NCBI GenBank assembly: GCA_021773645.1 | Contig: JAJFJU010000012.1 | Coordinates: forward strand, 558,001 to 622,000 | Length of the DNA stretch: 64,000 bases | Origin: Gammaproteobacteria bacterium | Lineage (GTDB): Bacteria > Pseudomonadota > Gammaproteobacteria > HK1 | Direction of reading: 5' to 3' | Shown: in pieces, positions 43,501-51,539 of the stretch | How the letters are laid out: the number at the start of each line of letters is the position of its first letter | How positions within the stretch are numbered: the stretch's first letter is position 1 | Notes under the pieces: generated by a model | Database searches by the model: none | What the model was told of the DNA's origin: nothing | The model's input: only the letters and a program-made list of their open reading frames with translations | Position numbers and translations under genes: made by a program

Positions 43501-44224
43501 ACCCTGGATATTTCCACAAGGAACGCAGAGCCGGGCTGTTTTCGCTCGCACTTTCAAGTCGTCCGCCGCGCCGCAGGAAAACCAGGAAGGCCAACAGGTA
43601 GCTAATCAGGCCAAAGAAAATGTAGATGCGCAGGGGCATAGATGATTTTTTTCCCTTCGCTTGTTGGAGCTGGATGCTTTGATATGACCCGTTCCAGCTA
43701 TCCAGTTCCTCGATCCGTGCTTCATCGAACCAGGCGGTGCCCGTAGCCGTGGCATCCCAATAGCCCAATCGCAGGGCAAAAGGGAGTTTGCCGGTCTCTT
43801 TGCTTAAAAATACCTGTTCTACCCGGGTCCACGGCGTGTCGCCCGTCAGCGTTTTGGCACTGCGGTTATAGCTGCCATATATCGAGAGGTTGGCGCCCAC
43901 CGTACCTTTAACCTGATGAGTCTTTATCCAGGCGGAGAAGCGATAATAACGCCCGGCATAGACGGGTACGGTGACTTGTCGGCGGAGATCGTTGGGTCTG
44001 GAGGCGTGCAGGCGGAAGCTGCTTGCCGAATCATGTGAAAGCCGTTTATCCACCTTGAATTGGCCGTGTTTTTTCCACATGCGCGATTCCGCGGGACCGT
44101 ACAGTTCGTATAGATTTTCAGCACGCAGTGGCGGGGCGGCACCAGACGCGCTGCTATAGAACAGGGCGCCAAACAGGGTCCAGAAAAGGATTTTCAGGGA
44201 TTGCAGCCGATGGGTGAATTTCAA
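40562..44224 (-). CDS. multi-module membrane glycosyltransferase ending in a PMT (GT39) domain
   Basis: A 1,220-residue protein with four recognisable parts. After a signal segment (about 5-30) comes a carbohydrate-binding-like beta domain (about 35-180, YYRFSAWIKTHQVKG, GTAWFDEARIEE). Next is a first polytopic GT-C-like region (about 240-650), then a discoidin-like beta domain (about 660-770, KLTGIAFYSGETGPV). Last is a protein O-mannosyltransferase region whose first loop carries the acidic pair in NSYWDEVYYARSAY (about 806-819) and KTHPPLGKSLIGLGI. PMT enzymes move a sugar from a polyprenyl phosphate to Ser/Thr of exported proteins. I start at TTG 44224, overlapping the upstream stop as TTGA; a GTG at 44281 would overlap by 61 bp. 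It is the last gene of the prsT operon. Confidence 0.82.
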   Translation of the reverse strand: MKFTHRLQSLKILFWTLFGALFYSSASGAAPPLRAENLYELYGPAESRMWKKHGQFKVDKRLSHDSASSFRLHASRPNDLRRQVTVPVYAGRYYRFSAWIKTHQVKGTVGANLSIYGSYNRSAKTLTGDTPWTRVEQVFLSKETGKLPFALRLGYWDATATGTAWFDEARIEELDSWNGSYQSIQLQQAKGKKSSMPLRIYIFFGLISYLLAFLVFLRRGGRLESASENSPALRSLWKYPGFWLLILAGFAIRLIASPYTGLESEITTLRDFALGRTPTNPLELAAHYPLLYAFVLKSSGALLQALQWQHSAASTVVLKLPFIVLDLLSAALLLEYLRERMRGRSVWIIGLLLILNPALIMASAYSGLGSAITTVLWVSVAILHTRGQQISAWALWAASFSLSPSWIILSLYFVAYGWRFGNARQRGGGALAASVVFILLTIAPGYAPADLWQGLVATAEHSDWRVGSALGLLALLIMWVRSTAPAQPELLPNFFLLGFASALLLPQSHQREWLPVLIFMTPLLLRGIHHLWVYLALTLLVFFKLGLEYHAVEHLRMETLLASPISRAANIGLGLLLLFEISIEWHRHNTGLRGLTHYALARTKTTWHSLNTLCTLPTRAAATRAFSLNRLDYAALLALFLFALGVLFSNLGALKYPTNGLKVLAESATLELRFDRPQKLTGIAFYSGETGPVLGFKHWQDGRWQPLWPANQGKLRYPTKRKYRASFKNHTRHFEAVQLSRLQLHISGHGAVLNELELQGVDGQRLLPDEIVVIQGDTIFSGPVRQHPFFDEQQSIGEIDDYRDNSYWDEVYYARSAYNLVNGVTPYEKTHPPLGKSLIGLGIRLFDMSPFGWRFSTTLVTALMPLLLFFAGREFTGRRLGAYSAAFLLVFECMPFSIGRMANIDTFMVFFLTAMLLALYRWFSLDQGYFRRRSIGWFVLAACCFGLAASIKWSALFTGFAIFILVAGQQLWHLAQLSRNSASRWQPFKRQLYSETLPHAGAWTLGFILLPALIYYLSHWEFLSTLPEQPALFSIPGLKAFWHQQNFILGYHGDHKALSTHSLSIPFYLWPTLAKPLAEIFIGGNSPQGIRSTISVLGNPAIWWPGALLMLGLGWQALKGGSRISLLLSSAYFLPFLPWILVERPTFLYAYYPHIPILILGLGYLLSRLDPRAWKNRILLAGYGATVIGLFVLFYPATSGLPTSETWHESLHWFTTWQKL

Positions 44225-45078
44225 AGCTTGATTCCAGCTTGAGCCAGATCTCGATAATTGATGAGTTCGATATTTAGACACTTCACGGTATCCAGGATGG
44301 CAGGATCGGTAAGTGCCTTAAGCTCCGCTTCGTGCTGATAGCCCCAATGGGCCTGCGGTGAGTTGGGATCCGGGTGTCCGGGGTGGCACATGAGCTCGCT
44401 ACTGCCGTGGACAGGTAGATCCGACAACAGGGCATGAAGTCTCTCGCTATTCAATTTGCCTCCGAGATAGAAGCCGATGAAATGATTCACATGCGTGAAC
44501 TTGGGTTCTTGGCCTAGGTGCCAGAGGGTGTTCAGCACGAGCAATTGAGCCAGTCGGGCTGGATGGCGCAGCATGTAGGGGCGGGGACGCTCGCAGGGAA
44601 AGCGTATGGCGGGAATGCCAAAGTGCTGGGCCAGTTCTCCGGTGATGCGCCGTAGTGCCGGAAGGGCATGTAAGTGCTGATGGCTATCAAGATGGCTGGG
44701 GGTGATGTTGGCGTCGAGGACGCGGGTAATTTGTGCCCCCCATTCCTCACGTACCTGGTCGAGTTGGATGGCCCCTCGAAAATAGGTCTTGATGAAATCA
44801 CTGGCATGCCGGTGAAAGTGGCCTTGGACATCCACCAGGCTGGGTATTTGTCCTGCTGGGAGGATTGGCCGTGCCTCGCCTACCAGAGTGAGGTGAACGC
44901 CCATATCGAGATTGGCCACGGAATGTTGAAGTTGCAGTGCGTGCTGGAAGGCGGCACCACCAGCCATTATCGAGGTGGCGGTGAGGATGCCGTGGCGATG
45001 TGCCTGCAAGATGCCTTCGTTGATAGCCTCAGAGAGGCCAAGATCGTCGCCATGGACGATGAGAACGGGGTGCGGCAC
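44221..45078 (-). CDS. ChbG/HpnK (YdjC-like) carbohydrate deacetylase
   Basis: Zinc-dependent deacetylase family protein of 285 residues. The metal-binding Asp pair is in LIVHGDDLGLSEAIN near the start, and the histidines in SHLDSHQHLHALPAL. MGVHLTLVGEARPILP and SSELMCHPGHPD are further family motifs. Members remove acetyl groups from N-acetylated sugars. GTG 45078 lies 6 bp after the GT2 stop. In this operon it may deacetylate a lipid-linked sugar; the substrate is not shown. Confidence 0.87.
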   Translation of the reverse strand: MPHPVLIVHGDDLGLSEAINEGILQAHRHGILTATSIMAGGAAFQHALQLQHSVANLDMGVHLTLVGEARPILPAGQIPSLVDVQGHFHRHASDFIKTYFRGAIQLDQVREEWGAQITRVLDANITPSHLDSHQHLHALPALRRITGELAQHFGIPAIRFPCERPRPYMLRHPARLAQLLVLNTLWHLGQEPKFTHVNHFIGFYLGGKLNSERLHALLSDLPVHGSSELMCHPGHPDPNSPQAHWGYQHEAELKALTDPAILDTVKCLNIELINYRDLAQAGIKL

Positions 45079-45084
45079 AGCTAT

Positions 45085-46095
45085 CTAGTCGTCCAAGTGA
45101 TCCGTGGAAGATGTTGATGGCGAAGTGGTATTGCTCAATCCGAGGTCTTCACTGACCAGGAAACGCGGCCGGCCGCGTACTTCGATGAGGATCCGCCCGA
45201 TATATTCCCCCAGCACGCCGAGCAGCATAAACAGCACCCCGAACAGGAAGGAGATAATGGCAATGGAAGAGGCCCAGCCAGGGACCGCCTGGCCAATGAT
45301 GAGTTTGCTGTAGATGGCATAGAGGATGCTCAAAAAGGATAGCCCACTGGTAACAAAGCCGATCAAGACACCAACGCGCAGTGGGACCAGGGAGAAGGAG
45401 CTGAGCCCATGCCAGGCAAATTGGAGCATCTTGCGCGGGGTGTACTTGGTGACTCCACGCCAGCGACGCTCGGACTGAAAGCTGATCTTACTACTTTTGT
45501 AGCCCACCCATTGGACGATCCCGCGCAAAAACAATCCTTCTTCACGCATTTTCAGTATATCTCCGACCACCTGCCGATCCAGCAGGCGAAAATCGGCCAT
45601 GCCCGGCTCCAGCGGTACACCACTCAGATATGAAAATAGTCGATAAAAGAGTCGGGAGGTGTAGCGTTTGAAGGGGCTGAAATCATCGGGATCCAGGCGC
45701 GCGGTGTTCACCACCTTATGCCCTGATTGCCACTGTTCGAACAGCTTTGGCAATAGTGCTGGTGGATGCTGCAGATCGGCATCCATGGAGATGACGGCAT
45801 CCCCGGTAGCGCGTTGCAAGCCGGCGAAAAGGGCGTATTGATGGCCAAAATTACGTGATAGCCGGATTCCCTTGATGCGGGAATCGGTCTGGTTCAGGGC
45901 TTCTATTTTCCCCCAGGTCTCATCACTGCTGCCATCGTCGATATAGATGATTTCCCAGCGTGCCGGCAATTCCTCCAGTACAAACTCCAGCTTTTGCTGC
46001 AGCGGTTCCAGGTTCTCGGCCTCGTTATAGGCTGGGATAATGACCGAGATTGAAGGGGTGGGCGCTTGGGCTTTAGGCAAGGTGCATGACTCCAT
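45085..46095 (-). CDS. GT2 glycosyltransferase, polyprenyl-phosphate sugar synthase (GtrB/DPM-like)
   Basis: A 336-residue enzyme predicted to load a nucleotide-sugar onto undecaprenyl phosphate at the cytoplasmic face. The N-terminal GT-A domain has SVIIPAYNEAENLEPL, IIYIDDGSSDET, LSRNFGHQYALFAGL and the DxD-type MDADLQHPP. A QxxRW-like element appears as SFQSERRWRG. Two C-terminal spans (about 235-260 and 275-300) anchor it, as in GtrB and ArnC. The gtrA gene lies immediately upstream, the classic flippase partner. Confidence 0.9.
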   Translation of the reverse strand: MESCTLPKAQAPTPSISVIIPAYNEAENLEPLQQKLEFVLEELPARWEIIYIDDGSSDETWGKIEALNQTDSRIKGIRLSRNFGHQYALFAGLQRATGDAVISMDADLQHPPALLPKLFEQWQSGHKVVNTARLDPDDFSPFKRYTSRLFYRLFSYLSGVPLEPGMADFRLLDRQVVGDILKMREEGLFLRGIVQWVGYKSSKISFQSERRWRGVTKYTPRKMLQFAWHGLSSFSLVPLRVGVLIGFVTSGLSFLSILYAIYSKLIIGQAVPGWASSIAIISFLFGVLFMLLGVLGEYIGRILIEVRGRPRFLVSEDLGLSNTTSPSTSSTDHLDD

Positions 46096-46098
46096 CTG

Positions 46099-46491
46099 CT
46101 ATCGTGCGGTTCCGGTCGCTTGTTCCCGGAATGACCAGAGGTGGTTTCCCGCGAAATTCCACAGCAATACTATACCGGTGGCTCCTAGCTGGGCCCACAG
46201 ATAATGCACCTCCAGATAGTGCATTGCCGCTGCCAGTACCGCTCCATTAAGGGTAAGCCCGGCTAGGGCCACGAGGATAAATTTACTGTAAGTCGCCCGG
46301 TGTTGCTGGGTACTTTGAAAGGTGTAGCGGTAGTTGAGGGCATAGTTGAAGCCTGAGGAAACGGCAAAGCCGATGGACGATGCCAACACTTCGGCTAGCG
46401 CGAAGCCCTCGACCAAAACCAGCAAAATGGCATAGTGCAGGACGGTGGCAAAACTACCTACTAGGGCGAAGCGTAGAAACTTTCCAACCAT
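46099..46491 (-). CDS. GtrA-family membrane protein (candidate lipid-linked sugar flippase)
   Basis: A 130-residue protein with four predicted spans. FLRFALVGSFATVLHYAILL at the N-terminus and FNYALNYRYTFQST after span 2 are the GtrA signature; LWNFAGNHLWSFRE closes the domain. GtrA proteins are thought to flip polyprenyl-phosphate sugars made by GtrB. It is 3 bp before the GT2 gene and 27 bp after prsT. Confidence 0.9.
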   Translation of the reverse strand: MVGKFLRFALVGSFATVLHYAILLVLVEGFALAEVLASSIGFAVSSGFNYALNYRYTFQSTQQHRATYSKFILVALAGLTLNGAVLAAAMHYLEVHYLWAQLGATGIVLLWNFAGNHLWSFREQATGTAR

Positions 46492-46518
46492 GTTAGGCTT
46501 CTCGTTATGACTGGTGGA

Positions 46519-49326
46519 TTATTTCTTTTCCAGTTTCCGGGCGAGGGCCTCGGCCTTGCTTCGCTCCGCGAAGCTTTCCTTGTACTTTAATAATGCAGTC
46601 AGCTCGCGCTTGGATTCCTTATCCCGGCCAAGACGATTTAGCGCAACCGCCAGATGGTAGAGGATCCCCGGTCTGCGAGCGGCGCGAGAGCGAGCCTCAC
46701 GCAGAAAGCGAAGCGCCTTTCCTGGTTCACCCATTTGTACCAACACCCAGCCATAGGTGTCCAATGCTGCCGCCTGTTTAGGGGCGAGCTGATAGGCCCT
46801 TTCAGCGTGGTAAAGGGCGCGTGCATCGTTATTTTGCAGATAGAGATTGGCGAGGTTGTTGAGTATGGCAGCATCATTGGGCAACGCCTTGATTAGTCGT
46901 TCATGCTCGCGGATAGCTTCGGTCGAACGCTTGCTTTCCCCATATCCGGAGGCCAATGCTCGACGTACTTCATGGTCAGTGGGGTGAGCAGCCAGCCACC
47001 GCTCCACCAGTTTCAGACCTTGTGTCAGCTGTCCACTGGATTTGTGGGCTTTATACAGGCGTACTACGAGAATGGGGCTGGCTTTTTTGACTTGTCCGGC
47101 TTGATAGGTATTTAGTGCCTCTTTGTAGCGCTTCATTGCCATCAACGTGTCGCCAGCCAGGAGCTCACCCACGGAATTTTTTGGATGGCTCTGTTGCAGC
47201 CCGTGCGCACGCTTGAGCGCCTCTTTGTATTTACCTAGGCGTAGCTCTACACGCACCATCGCAGTTAGTACTGGAAGATATCCAGGTTTCCCCTCCAACG
47301 CCTTCAAAAGTGACCAATGGGCACCGTCAAAATCATTTACAGCGATCTGATAGCGGCTGATACGCAGTAAGTTGTCTGCTGCAAAACCGGCAAATTTGGT
47401 CATGCGCCGGAAGGTGACCTTGGCCTTGTCCTTGGCTCCTGAGGCAAGCTCTGCACGCCCCAGTGCCGTCAATATGGGCAGACTACGGGGATGTTTTTGC
47501 TCTAGCTGCCGTGCCAGAATCAGGGCCTTTTTCGGCTTGCCTGCCTGCAGGTAGAGTTCTCCCAAATCAAGTTGGGCAGATAATTGATTACTATCCATGG
47601 CTTGTAATTTTTCTAGCCAACGGATGGCTCCGGGAAGCTGCCCGGTGTCCTTGGACATACGCGCCAGTTCCTCCATGGCACGGGTTTCTGCCGGTGCTAG
47701 TCGGAGGATTTCCAGATAGCGGGCCTTTGCTTCTTTCAGGCGCCCGGCGGCAATGTCTATCTTGGCTAGGTTGTACCGTGCCGGCAGATATCTAGCATCC
47801 ACCGCAATGGCTTGGTTAAAGGCCTGGCTGGCAGCCTTTGTTTTGCCGCGGGCGAGGAGAATGGTAGCCAACAGGTTGTGAGCAGTTGGATTCGTTGGCT
47901 GATGTTTGAGGGTTCGGAGAGTGCTTTTCAGCGCCTCCGGGAAGTTGCCTTGCTTGAGCAAAATAGTGCCAAGTAGCACCCCCGAACGCCCACTGGAATC
48001 GAGGCCAAATGCGGTTTCTAGATCGGCCACTGCGGAAGCCCGCTGACCGGTGGCCAGTCGGCTCAAGGCTAGCTGAGTACGTAGTGAAGCGAGATCAGGG
48101 GCAAGTCTTGCGGCATCTTCAAAGTAGCGAGTGGCTTTGGAAAAATCACGCGTACCCATGTATGCATTTCCGAGCAGGCCATGGAGCTGCGCGTTTTTGG
48201 GTGCAAAGCGTAGTGCTTGTTCCAAGGTTTTTATGGCTCGAGCGTGCTTTCCCCGGCGAATTAACAAGTTACCCAATAATATGCGTCCACCCACATGGTG
48301 AGGCACCAGCTTCATAAAGCGCTGAATCTCCTCATAGGCGGAGTCGTATTTCCCCTCGGCGTGATGAATTACCGCGGATAACAGCAGGCTGGGTGGGTGG
48401 CTGAAGAGAAAATCACGCCCTTTGCTGAGCAAGGTGATACCTGCTGTACGCAATACCGCCTGGGCCTCGGCAAGTTGATCGGCCTGGGCTAGCACCATGG
48501 CATGGAGATAGCTTGCCTGTGGATCATAGGGATGCCGATCGCGGACCAACTCCAATTCCGTGATTGCTTCTTCTTTCCTTCCAAGATCGAGCAGTGCAGC
48601 GGTTTTTCCGATGCGTGCCCGAAAATGCTTTTCGTAGAGCGCGAGGGCCTTGTCGTAATATTGAATGGCGCCTTCAAGGTCTTGTCGGATGCGGCGGATC
48701 TCTCCTTTGACATACCATGCACCGGCACTCTCCGGGGCGATGGAAGTGGCTTCATCGGCAAGATCTTCGGCACCTTCATGGTCGCCTCGCTGCAGTAGTA
48801 CCGTGGCTTTTCCAATGATGGGGTCCGCACTATCAGGGGTCAGGCGGGCTGCCAAGGTAAAGTCTATATCCGCTTCCTTCAGCTGGCGCAGTTGTACCCG
48901 GGTTTCGCCACGAATAACGGCCAGTGCGGACTCGGTTTCCGGGTGACGTCGGCCGGCGGGGAATTTATCGAAGATCTGCTTATGCTTGCCTTGGAGTAAA
49001 TAGGCCTTGGCCAAAGGGACCAGTACCAGATTTTCATCCGCCCCGGAGGCTAGTGCGACCCGCAGCTCCTTTTCCGCATTGGCGCCGTCTTCCTTGCTCA
49101 GATAAACGCGGCCAAGCAGCAGGCGTGCCGGGAGGTGTTCGGAATCCAGCTTAAGCGCATTTTTTAGCTGAATAATGGCTGCGTTGTGTTCGCCCTCCGT
49201 ATAACGACTTTGGGCATCTTCGTAGAATTCCGAGGGGGTGCTCGGTGCGGCAGACACCGACAGGTTCATGAGCAGGATAAGGAATCCTGAAATCCAAGGA
49301 GACTGTTTCCGAGTGTGGAATTTCAT
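46519..49326 (-). CDS. prsT: PEP-CTERM system TPR-repeat protein PrsT
   Basis: A 935-residue exported TPR protein found with exosortase/EPS gene clusters. A signal peptide (about 1-26, ending SVSA) is followed by FYEDAQSRYTEGEHNAAIIQLKNALKL-type TPR units that continue to the C-terminus; more than 20 can be counted. The opening and the GRVYLSKEDGANAEKEL region match what I know of PrsT. Its role is likely assembly or export of surface polysaccharide. The leader holds a 7-bp inverted repeat, and no strong ribosome site is seen. It heads the operon with gtrA, GT2, deacetylase and PMT genes. The clear family assignment is what ties that operon to PEP-CTERM biology. Confidence 0.87.
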   Translation of the reverse strand: MKFHTRKQSPWISGFLILLMNLSVSAAPSTPSEFYEDAQSRYTEGEHNAAIIQLKNALKLDSEHLPARLLLGRVYLSKEDGANAEKELRVALASGADENLVLVPLAKAYLLQGKHKQIFDKFPAGRRHPETESALAVIRGETRVQLRQLKEADIDFTLAARLTPDSADPIIGKATVLLQRGDHEGAEDLADEATSIAPESAGAWYVKGEIRRIRQDLEGAIQYYDKALALYEKHFRARIGKTAALLDLGRKEEAITELELVRDRHPYDPQASYLHAMVLAQADQLAEAQAVLRTAGITLLSKGRDFLFSHPPSLLLSAVIHHAEGKYDSAYEEIQRFMKLVPHHVGGRILLGNLLIRRGKHARAIKTLEQALRFAPKNAQLHGLLGNAYMGTRDFSKATRYFEDAARLAPDLASLRTQLALSRLATGQRASAVADLETAFGLDSSGRSGVLLGTILLKQGNFPEALKSTLRTLKHQPTNPTAHNLLATILLARGKTKAASQAFNQAIAVDARYLPARYNLAKIDIAAGRLKEAKARYLEILRLAPAETRAMEELARMSKDTGQLPGAIRWLEKLQAMDSNQLSAQLDLGELYLQAGKPKKALILARQLEQKHPRSLPILTALGRAELASGAKDKAKVTFRRMTKFAGFAADNLLRISRYQIAVNDFDGAHWSLLKALEGKPGYLPVLTAMVRVELRLGKYKEALKRAHGLQQSHPKNSVGELLAGDTLMAMKRYKEALNTYQAGQVKKASPILVVRLYKAHKSSGQLTQGLKLVERWLAAHPTDHEVRRALASGYGESKRSTEAIREHERLIKALPNDAAILNNLANLYLQNNDARALYHAERAYQLAPKQAAALDTYGWVLVQMGEPGKALRFLREARSRAARRPGILYHLAVALNRLGRDKESKRELTALLKYKESFAERSKAEALARKLEKK

Positions 49327-49337
49327 GTATTGCGCTC

Positions 49338-49367
49338 GCTGAGGAAGATCGAAGCTGTTACCTCAGC
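49338..49367 (-). promoter_or_regulatory. 7-bp inverted repeat in the prsT leader
   Basis: GCTGAGG (49338-49344) and CCTCAGC (49361-49367) are exact reverse complements with 16 bases between, ending 11 bp upstream of the prsT ATG. It could be a leader hairpin or a protein site. Its function is unknown. Confidence 0.35.
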
Positions 49368-49433
49368 TTGCGGCTTGTCGGCCCTAAACTTTAGGTTTTT
49401 CCGCCGGGTGGCCCGGTGTCGTGAACTGAGGTA

Positions 49434-50876
49434 TTAATAGTAACGAGGCCGTTCTACTCCCGAGATAACCCGTGCCACGCGGGTGGCCTGGGTGGAATAA
49501 CCGTATTCATTGTCATACCAGACGTAGACGACTACATGCTGCGCGTGCACCTTGGTGGCAAGGGAGTCGACGATTGCCGGGTGGTTGTTGCCAATCATGT
49601 CACTGCTAACGACATCTTCATCGCGGGTGTGGTCGATCTGTGAGGCGAGTGGGCCGCTGAGGGAGGCTTGGCGCAAAACGTCGTTAATTTCATCGCGGGA
49701 GACTTCCCGTTCCAGCTCCATGCTGAGGATGGCCAGTGAGACATTGGGCGTGGGTACGCGTACGGCGTTGCTGGTCATTTTCCCTGCCAGCTCCGGCATG
49801 GCCTTGGCTGCGGCGATGGCGGCACCGGTTTCTGTCAGCACCATGTTCAGCGGCGCCGAGCGTCCACGCCGTTGTTTCTTGTGGTAGTTGTCGAGCAGGT
49901 TCTGGTCGTTGGTGTAGGCATGCACGGTTTCGATGTGACCAGAGCGGATGCCGAAGCGATCGTTAAGCACCTTCAAGGGGGGCGCGATGGCGTTGGTGGT
50001 GCAGGAGGCGGCGGAGAAGATGTGTTCGTCCGCATTCCAGCCAAGGGTGTTGACCCCATAGACAATGTTGGGGATGTCTTCCTTGCCTGGTGCCGTCAAC
50101 AGAACTCGCTCCACCCCACGGGCCTCCAGGTGTTTGCCAAGATCTGCTCGGGTGCGCCAGATGCCGGTGTTATCGATGACCAGGGCGTTATGGATGTCGT
50201 ATTGTTCGTAGTCGACGCTTTCTGGTGTGTTGGCGGAGATGAACTGAATGTAATGGCCGTTGACCACGATGGCCTCTTCCTGCTCGAGAATCTCGATATG
50301 ACCGTGAATCAGACCGTGTACGGAATCCCGCTTTAACAGATTGGCGCGCTTGTACATGTCGAGCTTGCCGCGACAGACGACCGCGCGTAGGCGCAGGGCA
50401 TCACCGGCCCCCCCGCGGGCGAGCAGGATGCGAGCCAGCAGGCGACCAATGCGCCCGAAGCCATAGAGCACTACATCACGTGAGCCAGTGCTGCAGGTCC
50501 CATTATTGAGATGGGCATCCAGCTTTGTGTGTAGGAAGCTGGCGAGATCACTTTGTCCGTTGCCGGCATGTTCCTTCCGCCATTCCAATGCCAGCCGACC
50601 CACATCGATAGTGGAGGGACACAGGCTCAAGGTCGCTATACCTTCGATAATGGGTAGGGTGTCCCGGATGCGTAGCTTGCTTTGGGAAATCTGACTGGCG
50701 TAGTGGTGGTGGGCGAGAATTTCCACTATGCCTTCATCCACCAGGACACGACGAAACAGCACTAGCTCGACGGAATGCTCGGTCCAGAGCCTATGAATGA
50801 TGCTGATGGCATGCGCTGCCAGTTGCTCTCCCTTGATCCAGCAGTTGAGCTCCTGGGTGTATTTTTTGTTGGCCAT
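49434..50876 (-). CDS. gap: glyceraldehyde-3-phosphate dehydrogenase, long form
   Basis: Oxidises glyceraldehyde-3-phosphate to 1,3-bisphosphoglycerate. At 480 residues it belongs to the long GAPDH class of proteobacteria, with an extra N-terminal helical region of about 130 residues before the Rossmann fold (VVLYGFGRIGRLLARILL). Catalytic Cys292 is in SAASCTTNAIAP, and HAYTNDQNLLDNYHKKQRRGRSA and WYDNEYGYS follow. AGGAGAATCATC precedes ATG 50876. It stands apart from other glycolytic genes. Long-form enzymes are often assigned to gluconeogenesis, but direction cannot be read from the sequence. Confidence 0.93.
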   Translation of the reverse strand: MANKKYTQELNCWIKGEQLAAHAISIIHRLWTEHSVELVLFRRVLVDEGIVEILAHHHYASQISQSKLRIRDTLPIIEGIATLSLCPSTIDVGRLALEWRKEHAGNGQSDLASFLHTKLDAHLNNGTCSTGSRDVVLYGFGRIGRLLARILLARGGAGDALRLRAVVCRGKLDMYKRANLLKRDSVHGLIHGHIEILEQEEAIVVNGHYIQFISANTPESVDYEQYDIHNALVIDNTGIWRTRADLGKHLEARGVERVLLTAPGKEDIPNIVYGVNTLGWNADEHIFSAASCTTNAIAPPLKVLNDRFGIRSGHIETVHAYTNDQNLLDNYHKKQRRGRSAPLNMVLTETGAAIAAAKAMPELAGKMTSNAVRVPTPNVSLAILSMELEREVSRDEINDVLRQASLSGPLASQIDHTRDEDVVSSDMIGNNHPAIVDSLATKVHAQHVVVYVWYDNEYGYSTQATRVARVISGVERPRYY

Positions 50877-50969
50877 GATGATTCTCCTGTCCGTGGTGCG
50901 GGCGTGTCTCGGGGCGGCGGTTTTCTGAGTATAGGCTAGACCAGAGAGGTTTCTGGATATCTGCTAAGA

Positions 50970-51509
50970 CTATCGCTTTAGCAGCACATAGACCGCGCCG
51001 GTGCCGCCATCGTTGCGGCGGGCAGAACAAAAGGCCACGACCTCCAGACGCTGGCGCAGCCAGTGGTCGAGTTGCATCTTCAGCACCGGTTTGCCATCGC
51101 GGGAGCTGAGGCCCTTGCCATGGATGATGCGTAAACAGCGGATGCCGCGGCTACGGCAGTTAATTAGAAAGGGCGTGAGCGCATTCCTTGCTTCGCGCAC
51201 GATCATGCCGTGCATATCGAGTTCTGCACCGATACTGAACTGGCCTCGACGCAGTTTGCGGATTATCCGTTGTTGCAGGCCTGGGCGGGCGAAGAACAAG
51301 GTGTCGCCCGCTGCCATTTCACTCCACTCTGGCTCTTGATCTTGAAGCTCTCCATCAATAGGGATTTCGTTAGCCTCGTGCCGTTTTGGATGAGGCCCAG
51401 GGCGTTTGGATTCGGGTATTACCCGATCATCACGGATGCGGCGCACCGATCCGATGCTTTGCCTAAACAGCTCGCCGTCGTCGCTGGATGAAGGGGGATG
51501 TTTGGCCAA
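50970..51509 (-). CDS. smrA: Smr-domain protein (SmrA/YdaL-like)
   Basis: A 179-residue protein with a disordered, charged N-terminal half and a C-terminal Smr (small MutS-related) domain, about 95-178. LDMHGMIVREARNAL contains the LDxH motif, and LRIIHGKGLSSRDGKPVL the HGKG motif. Smr domains nick DNA or RNA. It starts at TTG 51509, with GGAG 8-11 bp upstream. It is 30 bp after msrQ. Confidence 0.88.
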   Translation of the reverse strand: MAKHPPSSSDDGELFRQSIGSVRRIRDDRVIPESKRPGPHPKRHEANEIPIDGELQDQEPEWSEMAAGDTLFFARPGLQQRIIRKLRRGQFSIGAELDMHGMIVREARNALTPFLINCRSRGIRCLRIIHGKGLSSRDGKPVLKMQLDHWLRQRLEVVAFCSARRNDGGTGAVYVLLKR

Positions 51510-51539
51510 GGAGGGTCTCCGGAGGGGATGCTGGTCAGT

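Noticed and set aside
44225-44281. GTG 44281 as start of the PMT fusion
   Set aside because: It would overlap the deacetylase gene by 61 bp. The TTG at 44224 overlaps its stop by 4 bp and begins a normal signal segment.
39242-49326. Exosortase gene in the PEP-CTERM neighbourhood
   Set aside because: None of the membrane proteins here carries exosortase motifs; the enzyme must be encoded elsewhere.
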